The notes under the pieces are model-generated. The model ran no database searches. It had not been told where the DNA came from and saw only the letters and a list, made by a program, of their open reading frames with translations. Made by a program: the position numbers and the translations under genes. Below are positions 9,714 through 20,948 of a stretch of 64,000 bases of DNA, in pieces. Source of the stretch: Annona cherimola (lineage: Eukaryota > Streptophyta > Magnoliopsida > Magnoliales > Annonaceae); contig CM059972.1 of assembly GCA_030490835.1 (NCBI GenBank), forward strand, positions 43,999,452-44,063,451. Direction: 5' to 3'. Numbering within the stretch: the first letter of the stretch is position 1; every line of letters begins with the position of its first letter.

Positions 9714-12700
9714 TGGATGACCATATACAAAAAAGCCAGTTACAAGACACTTATTTGAAAAACACATGTTCTTTAAAATCACACACATGCGAATTAATGG
9801 TCATTCCCAAATACATTAAAAGAGAATTTTTGGAATTCACATTAACTCCATCAGCCATTAATTAAAACAACCAAAATTTCATTTATGAAATGAAAATTCA
9901 AAAGCAACCTTCTTACCATAAGATCCTTTGAACAGATGAAGTGTGGGGAGCTTGCTTACCTTAGCACTTTAAACCCCTTCTTTTCTTTTCTTTCCTATTA
10001 TAGAAAATGGAGAAACATCTAAGTATTTACATAATTCATTGTTCATACTTGTTTTCATGCCTTATCGTGCTTTAACTACATGCTCTTCTTATTAAGGCCT
10101 TCAAACATGGGGTTCAACTTAAACATCTCTTGTGATTAGGTTGATCATAACACGTGGGCCATTTTCACTTGTAATTGCAACCATTCCACTTGTTTTAAAT
10201 CTGATTTTTAAAGTCTCATAGGTTGCTTACATCTATTAATCACTTTCTATATGCAAACGTCTTACTTTAAGCATGCACATCACTCATAATTTGCATTTTA
10301 TAGCTAGACAACACTTTAAACTCAAATATTCATTTCTCACAACCTATTTGAATGACTTTAGGATAAGTATACTTCTCATTTAGTGGATGAACAATCATCA
10401 TTTCAATGATGATAATATCCAAATCAATTTCCACTTAACAAAACAATCTCCTTTTCCACATTTATAGTATGTTTGCATCCCATAGCCCTTCCCATAATCT
10501 AGAATGACGTTTTTATAAATATTACAAGTTACTAATAATGTGGAAATCGACTCAATTAGGTGATAACTTGTCTCCGACTCACCTATGCTCATTTTGACTT
10601 TCATCATGCATTTCTTGACTAACCAGCTTGAATAATGAGTCGATCTTTTATAAACAAGATTTCCCATTTTTACAAGTATATTTTGCATTCATCCAGTTAC
10701 AGCAAAATTCTATGTTCAACCTAACAGATTAAATGTCAAAGCAATAAGCATTTCAAGCAACAGAATCGCCTTAAGCAAGCATCACTTCCATGAACATATA
10801 TTAAATCCTTCTTGAAAACTCTTTGGAATACTTTCACACTATTTACAATTTTAGAACTATCTAATATTCATATAAAATAATTTTTATATTTGATATACAT
10901 TACACAGGCTATCTCGTGTATAAACTCTAACCCATATAGATACATGCTTGAATTTCAGGAGTTCCATCCTAAACAACATGCTTATTTCACGACATGTAGC
11001 TGACATTCTACTGGACTCATCATCATACATTCATTTAAAATCATATTTCAAAACAAAAGTTATATTTCAAGTCCCAATCTATTATTGCAAGGCTATTTAC
11101 ACTAAATCCCTATTTCCATTACTTTAAACTTTATAACTCAACCTAACAAATCTGTTTTATAATGGAACTGTCTATCGGCTTAACTGTTTGCAAAATTTCT
11201 CATTTCGAGATTCAAATTAAGTACTCGCAACTTCATATAGGCATTAAATAATTTTTAGCTTGTAAAAATTCAAGATATACATTCTATTAATCCTCGTCCC
11301 ATAAATTTAAAATTTAAATACCAAAAGTAACATTTTTCAACTGTACATTTAAAGCTGGACAATTATTTTTTTGCACAACTTTCATGCATTTTCACCATAT
11401 AAATTCTATAATCACCTACTAACATCATACATCTGTTCTATTATTCCAAATAAATCACTAAAATCATTTAACATGGTGGAATATTCCACACGGAGCGTTG
11501 CCAATTAAAAAAATATCTAGGCTTATGTTAGACATTACAACTTAAGAATTTTGATCTACATCGTTCCTACATTGTCATTAATTAATCAGATTAACTTACA
11601 ACAGCAGAACTTAGTGCTTCCCTAGCTGCCCTGCAACAAAACCCTTCATCAAGCTCACCTGAAATTTCACATTCCATAATTTCAGCTTTTTAACAGCCTA
11701 ATAATCACATATAAATCATCTAAAATGTAGTTAGCCCAAAAGCCTTTCCCTATTTAACTGTTTCTTCATCGTATAAGCATCTAATCGTTTTTAACACAAT
11801 ATAAAATCCAACATCATATTTTATCATTCAAACTCAACAAATTTCAGCTATCATTTAGGCCAAATTTCAGGCTTTAAATGTTTGGGAGTTTAAATCCATA
11901 TCATTCCTACATGATGTTAAATTAACAACTTAACATTTCCAACCAAAATTCCCATACAACAGTCCACATGGCTGCCTGCCTTCTGTCATCAAAAAAAAAA
12001 AAGACTTCAACTATATAATGTAGAGATTTTAATATGCACCATTACTACATTAAAAACTTATTAATTAAATTAACAAACATAGCATAAATTCGTGCTCACC
12101 ACGCTGCCCATTTTCCATCCTCTTTTAGTTTTAGGCATGAAAGTTTAGGGATTTGAATTAATTACATATCAATAATTAAAAAAATAACAACGTTGCATCA
12201 TACACGGTTGGACAACCCTCTAATCGCAGCTGCCCTTGTTACGATCCATCTCGCAGCTCCATTGGAGCTCGGTTTCTCATGATCTCAACTTGGGCTTAAA
12301 AATCCTCCTAGACAACCGAAAAACAAAAGCCCAAGCTTATGGAAGGCCTTCACATTCGAATCTTCAGTCTAGGGTTAGAGTCGTTTTGGATCTTCACCCT
12401 ATACACATGATTTTCATCACAAGAACCACGAATACACGATATCTATCAAGAATCGTGGCTTAGATGCATGGATTTAAGAGGAGGATCAAAGAATCGAAAA
12501 AACCATAAGTTTTCTAGCTTACCTTTGTCAACAGCGGGATCCGGCGTCTTCTTCCGGCTGCCCTTCCTCGTCCGGCTACGGCACGGGGTCGACGTGTGTC
12601 GGCCCTCTTTTCCCTTTTCTCCCTTCTCTCGTCTTTCTTTTCTTCCTTCTCTCTTCTTGTCAGCTCGTCTTCCAGGCAGAATGAAAGAGAGACGGCAACG

Positions 12701-12780
12701 GCATGCGAGATTTTGCTTTCCACCAACGCGTTGCCAAACGGGCCCGCGTAACTAATAGACGAAAACGGTTTCACTATGAC
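9714..12780 (-). repeat. AT-rich stretch resembling a reverse giant-class LTR
   Basis: No credible gene. Read on the minus strand, a GC- and purine-rich block (12774 to ~12533) ends in CAAAG followed by GTAAGC. About 2.6 kb of AT-rich sequence follows, and then GGTAAGCAAGC near 9950. This repeats the order seen in the giant LTRs (purine-rich exon-like block, donor, long intron-like stretch, second GTAAGCAAGC). LTR ends are not visible, and the ORFs at 12236-12774 are by-products of the GC-rich block. Confidence 0.4.
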
Positions 12781-12817
12781 ACTTCTCGATCTTCTTGTTC
12801 TACTTCTTATTTTTTAA

Positions 12818-13098
12818 GGGTGTGTTTGGGAATGAATAAAACTTTTGGTGAAAAGTTTTGAAGAATAAAAGTTGTCAAATGATGTGATATGATAGGGGTA
12901 ATGATGAGGAGTAAAGAGGATAAAGTTAAAATAGATAGGTTAGTTGTATAGGTAATTGTGTAGAAATGATTGAAAAGTAGGGTGGTTTGTGTTGGAAGAT
13001 GTAAAAAAATAATTAAAAAATAGAAAAGTTGTAGAGAATGAAAAGTTTTAGATTGAAAAGTTTTAGGTGAAAAGTTTTTGTCATTACCAAACACCCCC
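12818..13098. mobile_element. PIF/Harbinger-type MITE
   Basis: 281 bp with terminal inverted repeats GGGTGTGTTTGGGAATGA and (right end, complemented) GGGGGTGTTTGGTAATGA, flanked by the 3-bp duplication TAA (12815-12817 and 13099-13101). A 3-bp TTA/TAA target with G-rich ends is the PIF/Harbinger signature. Two degraded relatives in opposite orientation lie at 20609-20905 and 20949-21733. Confidence 0.88.
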
Positions 13099-13315
13099 TA
13101 AATATGAGTTGCAAGTAACCAATATTGTTAGAATCTAACCGGTGATTGAACTCGTAAAAAAACTAGTGCGAATCGGTTTGAACTGGTAACATCAGCATGA
13201 CATATTTATGATATTATAAATATTAAATTATTTTTAAATTTTAAATTAATATATTGATAAAATTATATTTTCATTTTTCATAAATCCTAAATATATATGT
13301 TAGATTTTAAAAACC

Positions 13316-13793
13316 ACAATATAAGTATAAAACATGCAGGAGGGACGGGAGCAGGCCACGGTAGGGACAAGAGTAGGCCGCAACAATCACACATACATAT
13401 ATATATTATTTGTACTTTCTAATAATTCTAAAAATCTTCATATGATTTCATATTAAATTCACACTTTTTGAGTATAAAAATGTTAATTAAATATAGATTT
13501 TATGTGAAATTTCGTGAAAATTACATTTTTCATAAAATCTTTAATTTTGCTATAAAACGGGTCATTTCGCAACATTTTTTTTTTGAAAATATAAAATTAT
13601 GGATCAATAGGCTAGAAAATTTTAACGTTGAAATGTGTATTAGCTTATTAATATAATTTCGGCAAATTTATAAAATTATTTAATTAGAAAAATCATACAT
13701 ATATGATTACAATTATATTTTAAAATATGGGGAACATAATAGATTATTATATTTAGATAAATTAAATTAAAGGATAAAGTGAATTAAACTAAG
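13316..13793. repeat. direct repeat, left copy
   Basis: Begins at ATAAGTATAAAACATGCAGG and ends at AATTAAACTAAGAT. It is nearly identical to 17033-17503, with only a few substitutions and small indels over ~475 bp. Viral coding sequence starts directly at its right edge. Confidence 0.9.
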
Positions 13794-14650
13794 ATCCAGA
13801 TCCAGTAAATACTTTAGTTAGCACTATATTATATCAATTTCTTGGAACTATAGAAGATTATCAATCAGTTATAAGAGAAAGATTATTGAAATTAAGATGT
13901 AAAAAATTATCCAAGTATAGATGGTATAAAGATGTTTTCTTAACAGATTTATTAATGTTAGAAGGCGGAAATAAACTAGTTTATAAAGAGCTACAAGGTT
14001 TACCATCAGTAATGGAAACAAAAGTAAAAACTTTAATTAAACAAGAAAATGATGAAAAACTCGATTATGACAATTACACTTGGGGAACTCTATTTACAAA
14101 AATAAAACAAGTAGGTATAGAACTTTGTCAACAAAAGCATATGGATGAAACAAAGTTTTTAAGATCCCAAGACTTATCAATATTTTGTTCTAATTATGGT
14201 ATAGAGCAAACTCCTGTTCAGATAATGATAAAGAAATCAAAATTTTTAAAGGCTAAGAAATATAAAAAACCAATGGAAAAATCCTATAAAGAAAAAACTC
14301 CTACTAAGTATTATTCTAAAGGGAAATTCAAGAAATATAAATCAAAACCTTCCCAGAACAAACCTTCTTAGAAAAAGAATGTAAAAGAAATAAAATGCTA
14401 TAAATGTGGAAAATATGGACATTATACTTCTCGATGTTATAAAAAACAAATAAAAGAACTATTAGCAGATAAAAGTTTAAGTATAGAAGAACTATCCAAA
14501 AGGGTAAATGAATTGGTAGTCACATCTGAAAGTGATTATGAGGAAGAACTTTCTAATAGTGAAGAAGAATTTGAAGTAAATCAAATTTATAATAGAAGTT
14601 CAGATGATCATCATTGTGAATGTTCATATAGCCCTAAATATGATGAATAA
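13794..14650 (+). pseudogene. endogenous caulimovirid coat-protein region (5'-truncated, one stop)
   Basis: One frame is open from the repeat edge at 13794 to TAA at 14648-14650, except for an in-frame TAG at 14369-14371. There is no start at the left junction, so the N-terminal part is missing. The middle shows the conserved 'tWgtl' block of caulimovirid capsid proteins. It is followed by a Lys-rich stretch and, after the stop, a CCHC zinc knuckle with C-X2-C-X4-H-X4-C spacing beginning at 14396. An acidic tail follows. This order (capsid, basic region, knuckle, acidic end) is typical of plant pararetroviruses. Protease and polymerase do not follow; the next segment is inverted. Genus not assigned. 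Confidence 0.75.
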
Positions 14651-14905
14651 TTCAAATTAAGTTTCGCTAGAACTTATAAATCAAATTGATGACCCTTAGC
14701 AAAAAATAGAATTATTAAATAAATAAGTTTATGTCGGGAGTTAACCAAATTAGTTGTTGTTCATAATATTGTTTATAATAGATAGGAAGATTTTGATTTT
14801 CCAATTGATTTTTATACCAGGCTTCTTGTAATCTGAGAACATGCAATTCTTTTCTATAGTAAGTAAGCCAAAACATAACCCTTATCCTAGTAAACTAGAA
14901 ATTTT

Positions 14906-15090
14906 TCTTTCCAAAGCTTTTATATCAGGTTTAATCCATTCAAATTGCTCATTATAATATTTAATATGTTGTTTTTTTGTTTCGAATTCAAGTACAGACC
15001 ATAAAAATTGTTCGTAATCTCTAAGTACTCGTAATTGATTTACAAGCAAAGAAAGAACTAGCGTATCATTTATAAAAGAAAGTTTACAAA
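14906..15090 (-). pseudogene. short viral reading frame downstream of the inverted promoter
   Basis: On the minus strand an open stretch of roughly 60 codons ends in a stop near 14906. It is charged and probably helical. It lies about 120 bases downstream of the TATA box described below, where a caulimovirid leader and first ORF would lie. No family motif is recognised; the assignment comes only from position. Confidence 0.3.
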
Positions 15091-15194
15091 AAATATCTTA
15101 CAGAAGAGAAGAAGAGCAGACTCTTGAGACTTGGGCGAATGAGCTTGACATCTGATGCTCTGATGTTTTTTCGATGCCCTTACAAACTGACTAA

Positions 15195-15305
15195 GGATTC
15201 TATATATAGACTTGAAAAGCAACTGGCGGATTCAAACATGCTTGAAATTTGCGGACTTAACGACAAAACAAATCCGAAAAGATAAGATAAGATAAGATAA
15301 GTGCG
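15195..15305 (-). promoter_or_regulatory. pararetrovirus-like promoter, inverted
   Basis: On the minus strand, TCTATATATAG (15200-15211) is a strong TATA box. About 80 bases upstream are four tandem copies of CTTAT(C) (15281-15301), which on the plus strand read GATAA repeats. Such GATA/I-box-like elements occur in plant and pararetrovirus promoters. The setting between a small ORF end and a leader-like region suggests the viral intergenic promoter. Confidence 0.45.
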
Positions 15306-15470
15306 CCGAAAGCAGACATGTCGTGTCCTGGTTGCAGTGGAGTCGTACAGTCATCTGCTTTTGCTGAACAACTTTACTTTTATAAAGTTTCTTTATAAGA
15401 TTCCTTGATGATGAGCTGGAGAGCCTTATAAGAGATATTTTAATATTTATTTAAAAAGTCTTTGACTACT

Positions 15471-15710
15471 TTATGGAGAGAGAGAAGGGGTAGATATGTC
15501 CATATCTGTCTCGTCATCATCTAGTCGGCTATCACACATGAATTCGAAGGCCTTTTGACGCTGTTCCTTTCCTGAGAGATTAGGGAAGTTCCTTTTCACT
15601 ACGAGTATAGCACTTTTGAAAGCATCTAGGGTCTCTTGAGTGTCCCTGAGATCTTGAAGAGTAGTAAAATCTACTTGAGGAGAGGACAACTTTTCTGCAA
15701 CTTTTGTTGG
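15471..15710 (-). pseudogene. acidic C-terminal ORF fragment on the inverted viral segment
   Basis: About 80 codons open on the minus strand from ~15710 to a stop at 15471, without an ATG. The C-terminus is acidic (several Asp/Glu) and ends in a Ser/Pro-rich tail. It precedes the inverted promoter, as the last ORF of a pararetrovirus would. The start of the plus-strand movement-protein frame overlaps its right end, so an inversion breakpoint lies at about 15700. Confidence 0.35.
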
Positions 15711-15724
15711 ATGAAATTCAAAAT

Positions 15725-16864
15725 ATGACTGAAGTAGCTTATGAAAATATTGAAAAATCTATACAAAATTGGAAGATACCCAAGGTACCTATAAAAGAAA
15801 TTTATAAGATTGGAGCATTTAATTTTAGAACAGAATATAAAATTAAAACATTAGAAACCATATTAGAATTTGGAGAAAGGTCTCATCAAATCCAACTATT
15901 ACAAAAGAAAACTATTAAAGATTTATGTGACAAAGATTTTAAATTCCTTCACTTCGGATTAATTCAAATAGCTATTCAACCACTACTAAGAGCTGGATTA
16001 TAAGCCTCTATACTAGCCTGTCTAAAAGATAATAGACATAAAAGATTTTCAGATTCTATATTAGGTATATTACAGACCTCTTTACATGTTGGACCAGTAT
16101 ATTTTAATAGTTTTTCAAATTTCTTTATAAGCTTAATGGATCCATACACTTTAAACTTATTATCACTATTAATCCATACCCAAGGATTTAATATGAGAAT
16201 AGGATCTAAACCTTTATGTATTCAATATAAGATATATTATAAAGCTATGAAAACTTTAATCCCTAGATCTTTAGTTTCTCAAGAAAAGGGTGCTACCCCT
16301 TATTTTGTTACTAATCTCATCCACAAAAAGATAGAGCCAAAAAGAATATTATGGTCAGAAATAAATTTGCCCAGAAAATGGAAATTAGAAAATGATTTAT
16401 CACCAAAAATTTCGGAACAGAATTCTGAAAAAATTAAAGCAATTACAGAAACTCCTGACAATATAATTCTTAATTTTGAATCATCTCTTAAAAGAAATTC
16501 CTTGAGTATTTCGAAACCTATAACACCTAAAATCACCTTAAAATCGTCATCACCAACTTTAGAAAGAAGATCTATGTCCTCTATTTCTTCTACAAGTAGA
16601 TTTTCATTAAATTACAAACAAAATATTTCAAAGCCAGATATTGAGCCCTCATAGTCAAACTTTCAGCTTAATCACATTAGTGAAAAATCAACATTTAAGT
16701 TTGATAAAACTTTATTATTAGAAGATTATAAATCTGTAAAAAATAAAGAAAAAAGAGAATGGATTTCAAAAGTATATTCTTCTACAGAATTAAAAACAAT
16801 TATAAAAAAAGGTTTTATATTGTATACATATAAGACAAAATATTCATTTCTTTCAATGGTATGA
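15725..16864 (+). pseudogene. endogenous caulimovirid movement-protein region (stops)
   Basis: A single frame runs from about 15704 (first ATG 15725) to TGA near 16862, broken by TAA at 16001-16003 and TAG at 16652-16654. Residues ~85-190 match the viral movement-protein fold of the 30K superfamily: the 'hFGLiQI-i-PL' block is followed by the R-H-x-x-F-x-D-S-I-G region and the conserved Asp-Pro. A Ser/Thr-rich linker follows. Function in a live virus: cell-to-cell movement through plasmodesmata. The stops and the missing polymerase make it an inert remnant. Confidence 0.8.
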
Positions 16865-17032
16865 CAACCAAGTATTATTTTCTATAAATATGTTACAACA
16901 AATTTCCACTTTTGAAACCTTTGAATCATCCAACCCTTCACCATCATCTACTCCACCCATAACAGATATCTAACCTGAAAGAAGACTTAATAGATCAAAC
17001 AAAGAAATAGATGACCTTATCATTCAAGAACC

Positions 17033-17503
17033 ATATAAGTATAAAACATGCAGGAGGGACGGGAGCAGGCCACGGTAGGGACGGGGGTAGGCCGCAACAA
17101 TCACACATACATATATATTATTTGTGCTTTCTAATAATTCTAAAAATCTTCACATGATTTCATATTAAATTCACACTTTTGAGTATAAAAATGTTAATTA
17201 AATACAGATTTTATGTGAAATTTCGTGAAAATTACATTTTTCATAAAATCTTTAATTCTGCTATAAAACGGGTCATTTTGCAACATTTTTTTTGAAAATA
17301 TAAAATTATGGATCAATAGCCTAGAAAATTTTAACGTTGAAATGTGTATTAGCTTATTAATATAATTTGGGCAAATTTATAAAATTATTTAATTAGAAAA
17401 ATCATACATATATGGTAACAATTATATTTTAAAATATGGGGAACAAAATAGATTATTATATTTAGATAAATTAAATTAAAGGATAAAGTGAATTAAACTA
17501 AGA
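17033..17503. repeat. direct repeat, right copy
   Basis: Near-identical second copy of 13316-13793 in the same orientation. Beyond its right edge the sequence continues as non-viral DNA of the hAT-like element. The viral segment is therefore bracketed by duplicated host sequence. Confidence 0.9.
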
Positions 17504-17787
17504 TGATATATGATATTATTAAAATTATTTATTAAAGAATTAATATTTAAATTCGTATTTAAATGCACTGCGGGAACACCGAACAACCATGCACCACCGG
17601 AGCACCATTTCTGGTACTCCATCACCCCCAAATCCAGCTGTTGTCCATTGCATCAAGGTCAAATGGAAGCAGCAACCAACGTCCATTTTTCAGACGATCT
17701 AACTAGTGTCGTCCAAGTTTGGAATGACGGGAAGACAGTGGACAGTCACGACTCTGCTCGTCACCAAAAATGGAAAGCAGGCCGTTG

Positions 17788-18157
17788 CTCTGCTCGTCGC
17801 CGGAAGCGGTCGCTGGCTCGCGGCTCTGCTCGTCGCTGGAAGCGGTCGCTGGCTCGCGGCTCTGCTCGTCGCCGGAAGCTGTCGTTGCACAATGTTGTCG
17901 TCGCCGAACGCCGATCGGACGAGGGGAAGATGACTAGATGACGTGGTCGCTGATTGCAGCAAGGGGCTTCTCCGATTTGGGGTTCGACCTCGCTGGAACT
18001 GGAAGACGAGACCTCGCTGAAAGCCTGGAACTGGATGAAGACCTCGCTGCCTGGAAGACGAGACCATGCCAGGCCTGAGGAAGACGAGACCGTGCCAGGC
18101 CTAAGGAAGACGAGACCGTGCCAGGCCTAAGGAAGACGAGACCTCGCTAGGCCTGAG
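17788..18157. repeat. two short GC-rich tandem arrays in the hAT-like composite
   Basis: Array one: a 36-bp unit beginning CTCTGCTCGTCG, three copies from 17788 to ~17893. Array two: a 26-bp unit beginning GAAGACGAGACC, four copies 18054-18157. ORFs on both strands here are just these repeats translated. Confidence 0.9.
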
Positions 18158-18410
18158 GAAGGCGATCTGACAGGACGACACAACAGCGGAGCAGACTCAC
18201 GAGCACAACATCGATTTTTTTTATTCATCGAACCGCCGAACCGGTTGCTTACGGTCCAAGCGGGACGTCCGATTCGACCGCCGGTTCGACGATTCGGACG
18301 GTTTAATACAATTAAACCGAACCGCATATATACGAACCGGACATTGGACCAGTTCCTGGTCGGACCGCCCAGTCTAGTCTGGTTCTGACAACACTGCATG
18401 TGACTTTATA

Positions 18411-20417
18411 AATTTAATCTATTATTATATTTATTATCATTTGGTTTGTTTGTGGGCCATATTTACTAAAATATTTGTTCACGTGTAAATTGTAAAAAAT
18501 TCATACAGATGTATATTATAATATAATAATATTTTATTAAATCATTCAGCACATAATAATGATATTTTAAATATTTTGGAGAGTTGAAAATATAATTTTA
18601 AAATTGACATTTAGCATTAACCATTTTATTATGTTGCTTATAGATATTTTTAGATAGTTTTGACCTATATCGATATTAGAAAATGAATGAATAGATGAAG
18701 TATACATATTTTTAGATAGTTTTGACCTATATTGATATTAGACAAATGAATGAATAGATGAAGTTAATTTTTTCATTGTTCATTATAATATTTAATCATT
18801 AAAATTAATTTTAAGTTTTAAGAGAATATCATACACATTGCTTTCATGTCATTTATCAATGACTATTTAGTACTCTAAAAATTTAATATATTATTGTATT
18901 TATTATTATTTGATTTGTTTGTGAGCCATATTTACTGAAATATTTGTTCACGTGTAAATTGTAAAAAATATTTAAATCCATTCACATGTATATTATAATA
19001 TAATAATATTTTATAAAATTATTTAGCACATAATATGATATTTTAAATATTTTGGAGAGTTGAAAATATAATTTTATAATTAACGTTTAGCATTAACCAT
19101 TTTATTATGTTGATTATACATATTTTTATATAGTTTTGACCTACATTGATATTAGACAAATGAATGAATAGATGAAATAATTTTTCTAAGAGAATATCTG
19201 TAACGCCCCATTCATAAAAATACTCAATAACTAATCAACGGCGCTACACAATCAATCATCTACTCATGTCCATCAAGAGCCATGAACAACCCTCTCCTCA
19301 TGTCAATCAGGGGCCATGAACAACCCTTACAATTAACTATTTGAGATAACGCATCATACATAACAGACAATGAAACACATCGCAAACCACGCATACAACA
19401 TCAACACAATTCAGATACAACACATAGATCTGTCACACAAGCATTTTATCAAACACATGATAGGTGCGAAATGAAAAAAACCTTCAATTCATACTCTCGA
19501 TTGGGGCAAATCAATTCACGTCACATTTCAACAATATAACAACTGCTAAGAAGTCTTTTACATCATAGAAATCACGCATTCAAAGTAAATTCACCATGAA
19601 CCCTAACTGTTACGAACTCTACGCCTAATATCATGGAGTCGTTAGAAGCTATACATTCCCTCTAGCCTCGTATCGCGTTTAACGTAAAATTTCATCACTA
19701 AATCGAGAAGGGGCGACATCTACTTACCTTGACCGTGATCCCTCCCAAGACAGCGACCCTAGATGTGGACTGCAGAAATTCGGAGCCTTGGAGCTTCCTG
19801 AATTCGGATCTATGACCTTCAAGGTAGTTGGTATAGTTCCCCTCAAGCGATCACGGGTGGTTCGAACTGAGTGGAAGAGAAAGTAGAAGAGGAACGAAGA
19901 ACCAGAAGAGAAGGAGAAGAGAACGCGGTCGGGCGCGAAATGGGAATGAAACCCTAGAGCGCGGGCCGCTTATGTTAATAGAATCCATTGAGTCAGGTCG
20001 GGGCTCGGGTCGGGTCCAGTCGCAATTAGTAATTTAATTCCCCTCTCCTACAACTTAATAATTTAAATTTTCTCCGGGGGCGCTGCCCCCTTCACCCCCG
20101 CAAGGGGCGCTGCCCCCTTGACTCCCGCGACCTGACCGGTCAGGTCGAACCCCGTACCTACTCTGCGAGGGAAACAATAGTCATAGTGCCCATCAATGGA
20201 ACGCTAATCATACATGCACATATGCACTATACATCTCCTAAATGTCGTGTCCATGTATGTTATGTATCCATTAATATCGTAAAATTCTTACTAGCATGTT
20301 CATAAGTTACCTCATAAATAGAGAAAAGTTATAATAAAAATAGAATAAAAATACCTGGTCCTCACAATATCATACACATTGCTTTCGTGTCATTTATCAA
20401 TGACTATTTAGTATTTA
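18411..20417. repeat. AT-rich tandem duplication (~465-bp unit), interrupted by a solo LTR
   Basis: Copy one spans about 18411-18874; copy two spans 18875-19198 and resumes at 20367-20417. Shared landmarks are TTGTTCACGTGTAAATTG, GAATGAATAGATGAA and CACATTGCTTTC followed by TGTCATTTATCAATG. Within copy one a ~62-bp sub-repeat (around 18640 and 18704) is itself duplicated. No gene. Confidence 0.8.
19199..20366 (-). mobile_element. solo LTR, reverse, Tekay-related, with internal deletion
   Basis: TGTAACGCC...CCTCACA, flanked by the 5-bp duplication ATATC (19194-19198 and 20367-20371). It is the reverse complement of the 1764-bp LTR at 40615 but only 1168 bp. About 600 bp between the ACACAATCA and AATCATCTACTC landmarks are missing, with AATCA shared at both sides of the gap. 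It keeps the GC-rich block near 20075-20130 and the GGTAAGTAGATGTCGCC donor-like site. Confidence 0.92.
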
Positions 20418-20608
20418 CACATCATATAATAAACTACTTTACACAATTAATTAATTTGGCTTTAATTAATTCATTATTGATCAAATCTCGAGCTTTAATA
20501 TTCGGCCTCCCAATAATTTTCATTTTAAATTAATTATTTTCTCTTTCTCAACTTATATAATTTAGGGCTAATTTTCAAAAATTAATTTTATCCTTTAACT
20601 ACCACTTA

Positions 20609-20905
20609 AAATTTTATGGGTACATTTATTTTTCAATAAAAGTTTTCAACTCAAACTTTTCTCTTCCTACAACCACCTTATTTTTTAATTATTCTTCATA
20701 TGTTCCTATATAAATTATCCTACTTTTTAATTATTTCTACATAACTATCCATATAATTAACTTATCTATTTTAACTTTATTTTCTTTATTCATCATCAGT
20801 GTTTCTATTATATCACATCATTTTATCTAATTTTAAAAAAATTTATATAAAAAGTTTTTCATTCAAAAATTTTGTCACTTCCCAGGCACATTCTATACTT
20901 GCAAA
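20609..20905 (-). mobile_element. degraded PIF/Harbinger-type MITE, second copy
   Basis: Collinear with the reverse complement of 12818-13098, sharing TCTATTTTAACTTTAT, TATCACATCATTT and TTTTTAATTATT in the same order. The right end complemented, GTGCCTGGGAAGTGAC, resembles the MITE terminus. No intact target duplication. Confidence 0.7.
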
Positions 20906-20948
20906 ATTTTATTTTCTGGCTAAAGGTCATTAATCTTTTAAAACTTTG

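Larger units (their letters stand above)
13120..18396. mobile_element. 5.3-kb hAT-like composite element carrying pararetrovirus fragments
   Basis: Left end CAATATTGTTAGAATCTAAC and right end (complemented) CAGTGTTGTCAGAACCAGAC match at 14 of 20 positions. They are flanked by an imperfect 8-bp duplication, CAAGTAAC at 13112 and CATGTGAC at 18397. No hAT transposase is present. The interior holds, in order, a ~470-bp repeat, caulimovirid remnants, a second copy of the repeat, a GC-rich block with two short tandem arrays, and a right subterminal region with repeated AACCGG/CCGGTT-like words. The identification rests on ends and duplication, so it is moderate. Confidence 0.55.

Noticed and set aside
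12236..12774. ORFs on both strands in a GC-rich patch
   Set aside because: Overlapping, without motifs; they follow base composition of an LTR leader-like block.
17510..18067. 143- and 122-codon ORFs on opposite strands
   Set aside because: Produced by the 36-bp tandem repeat; mirrored on both strands.
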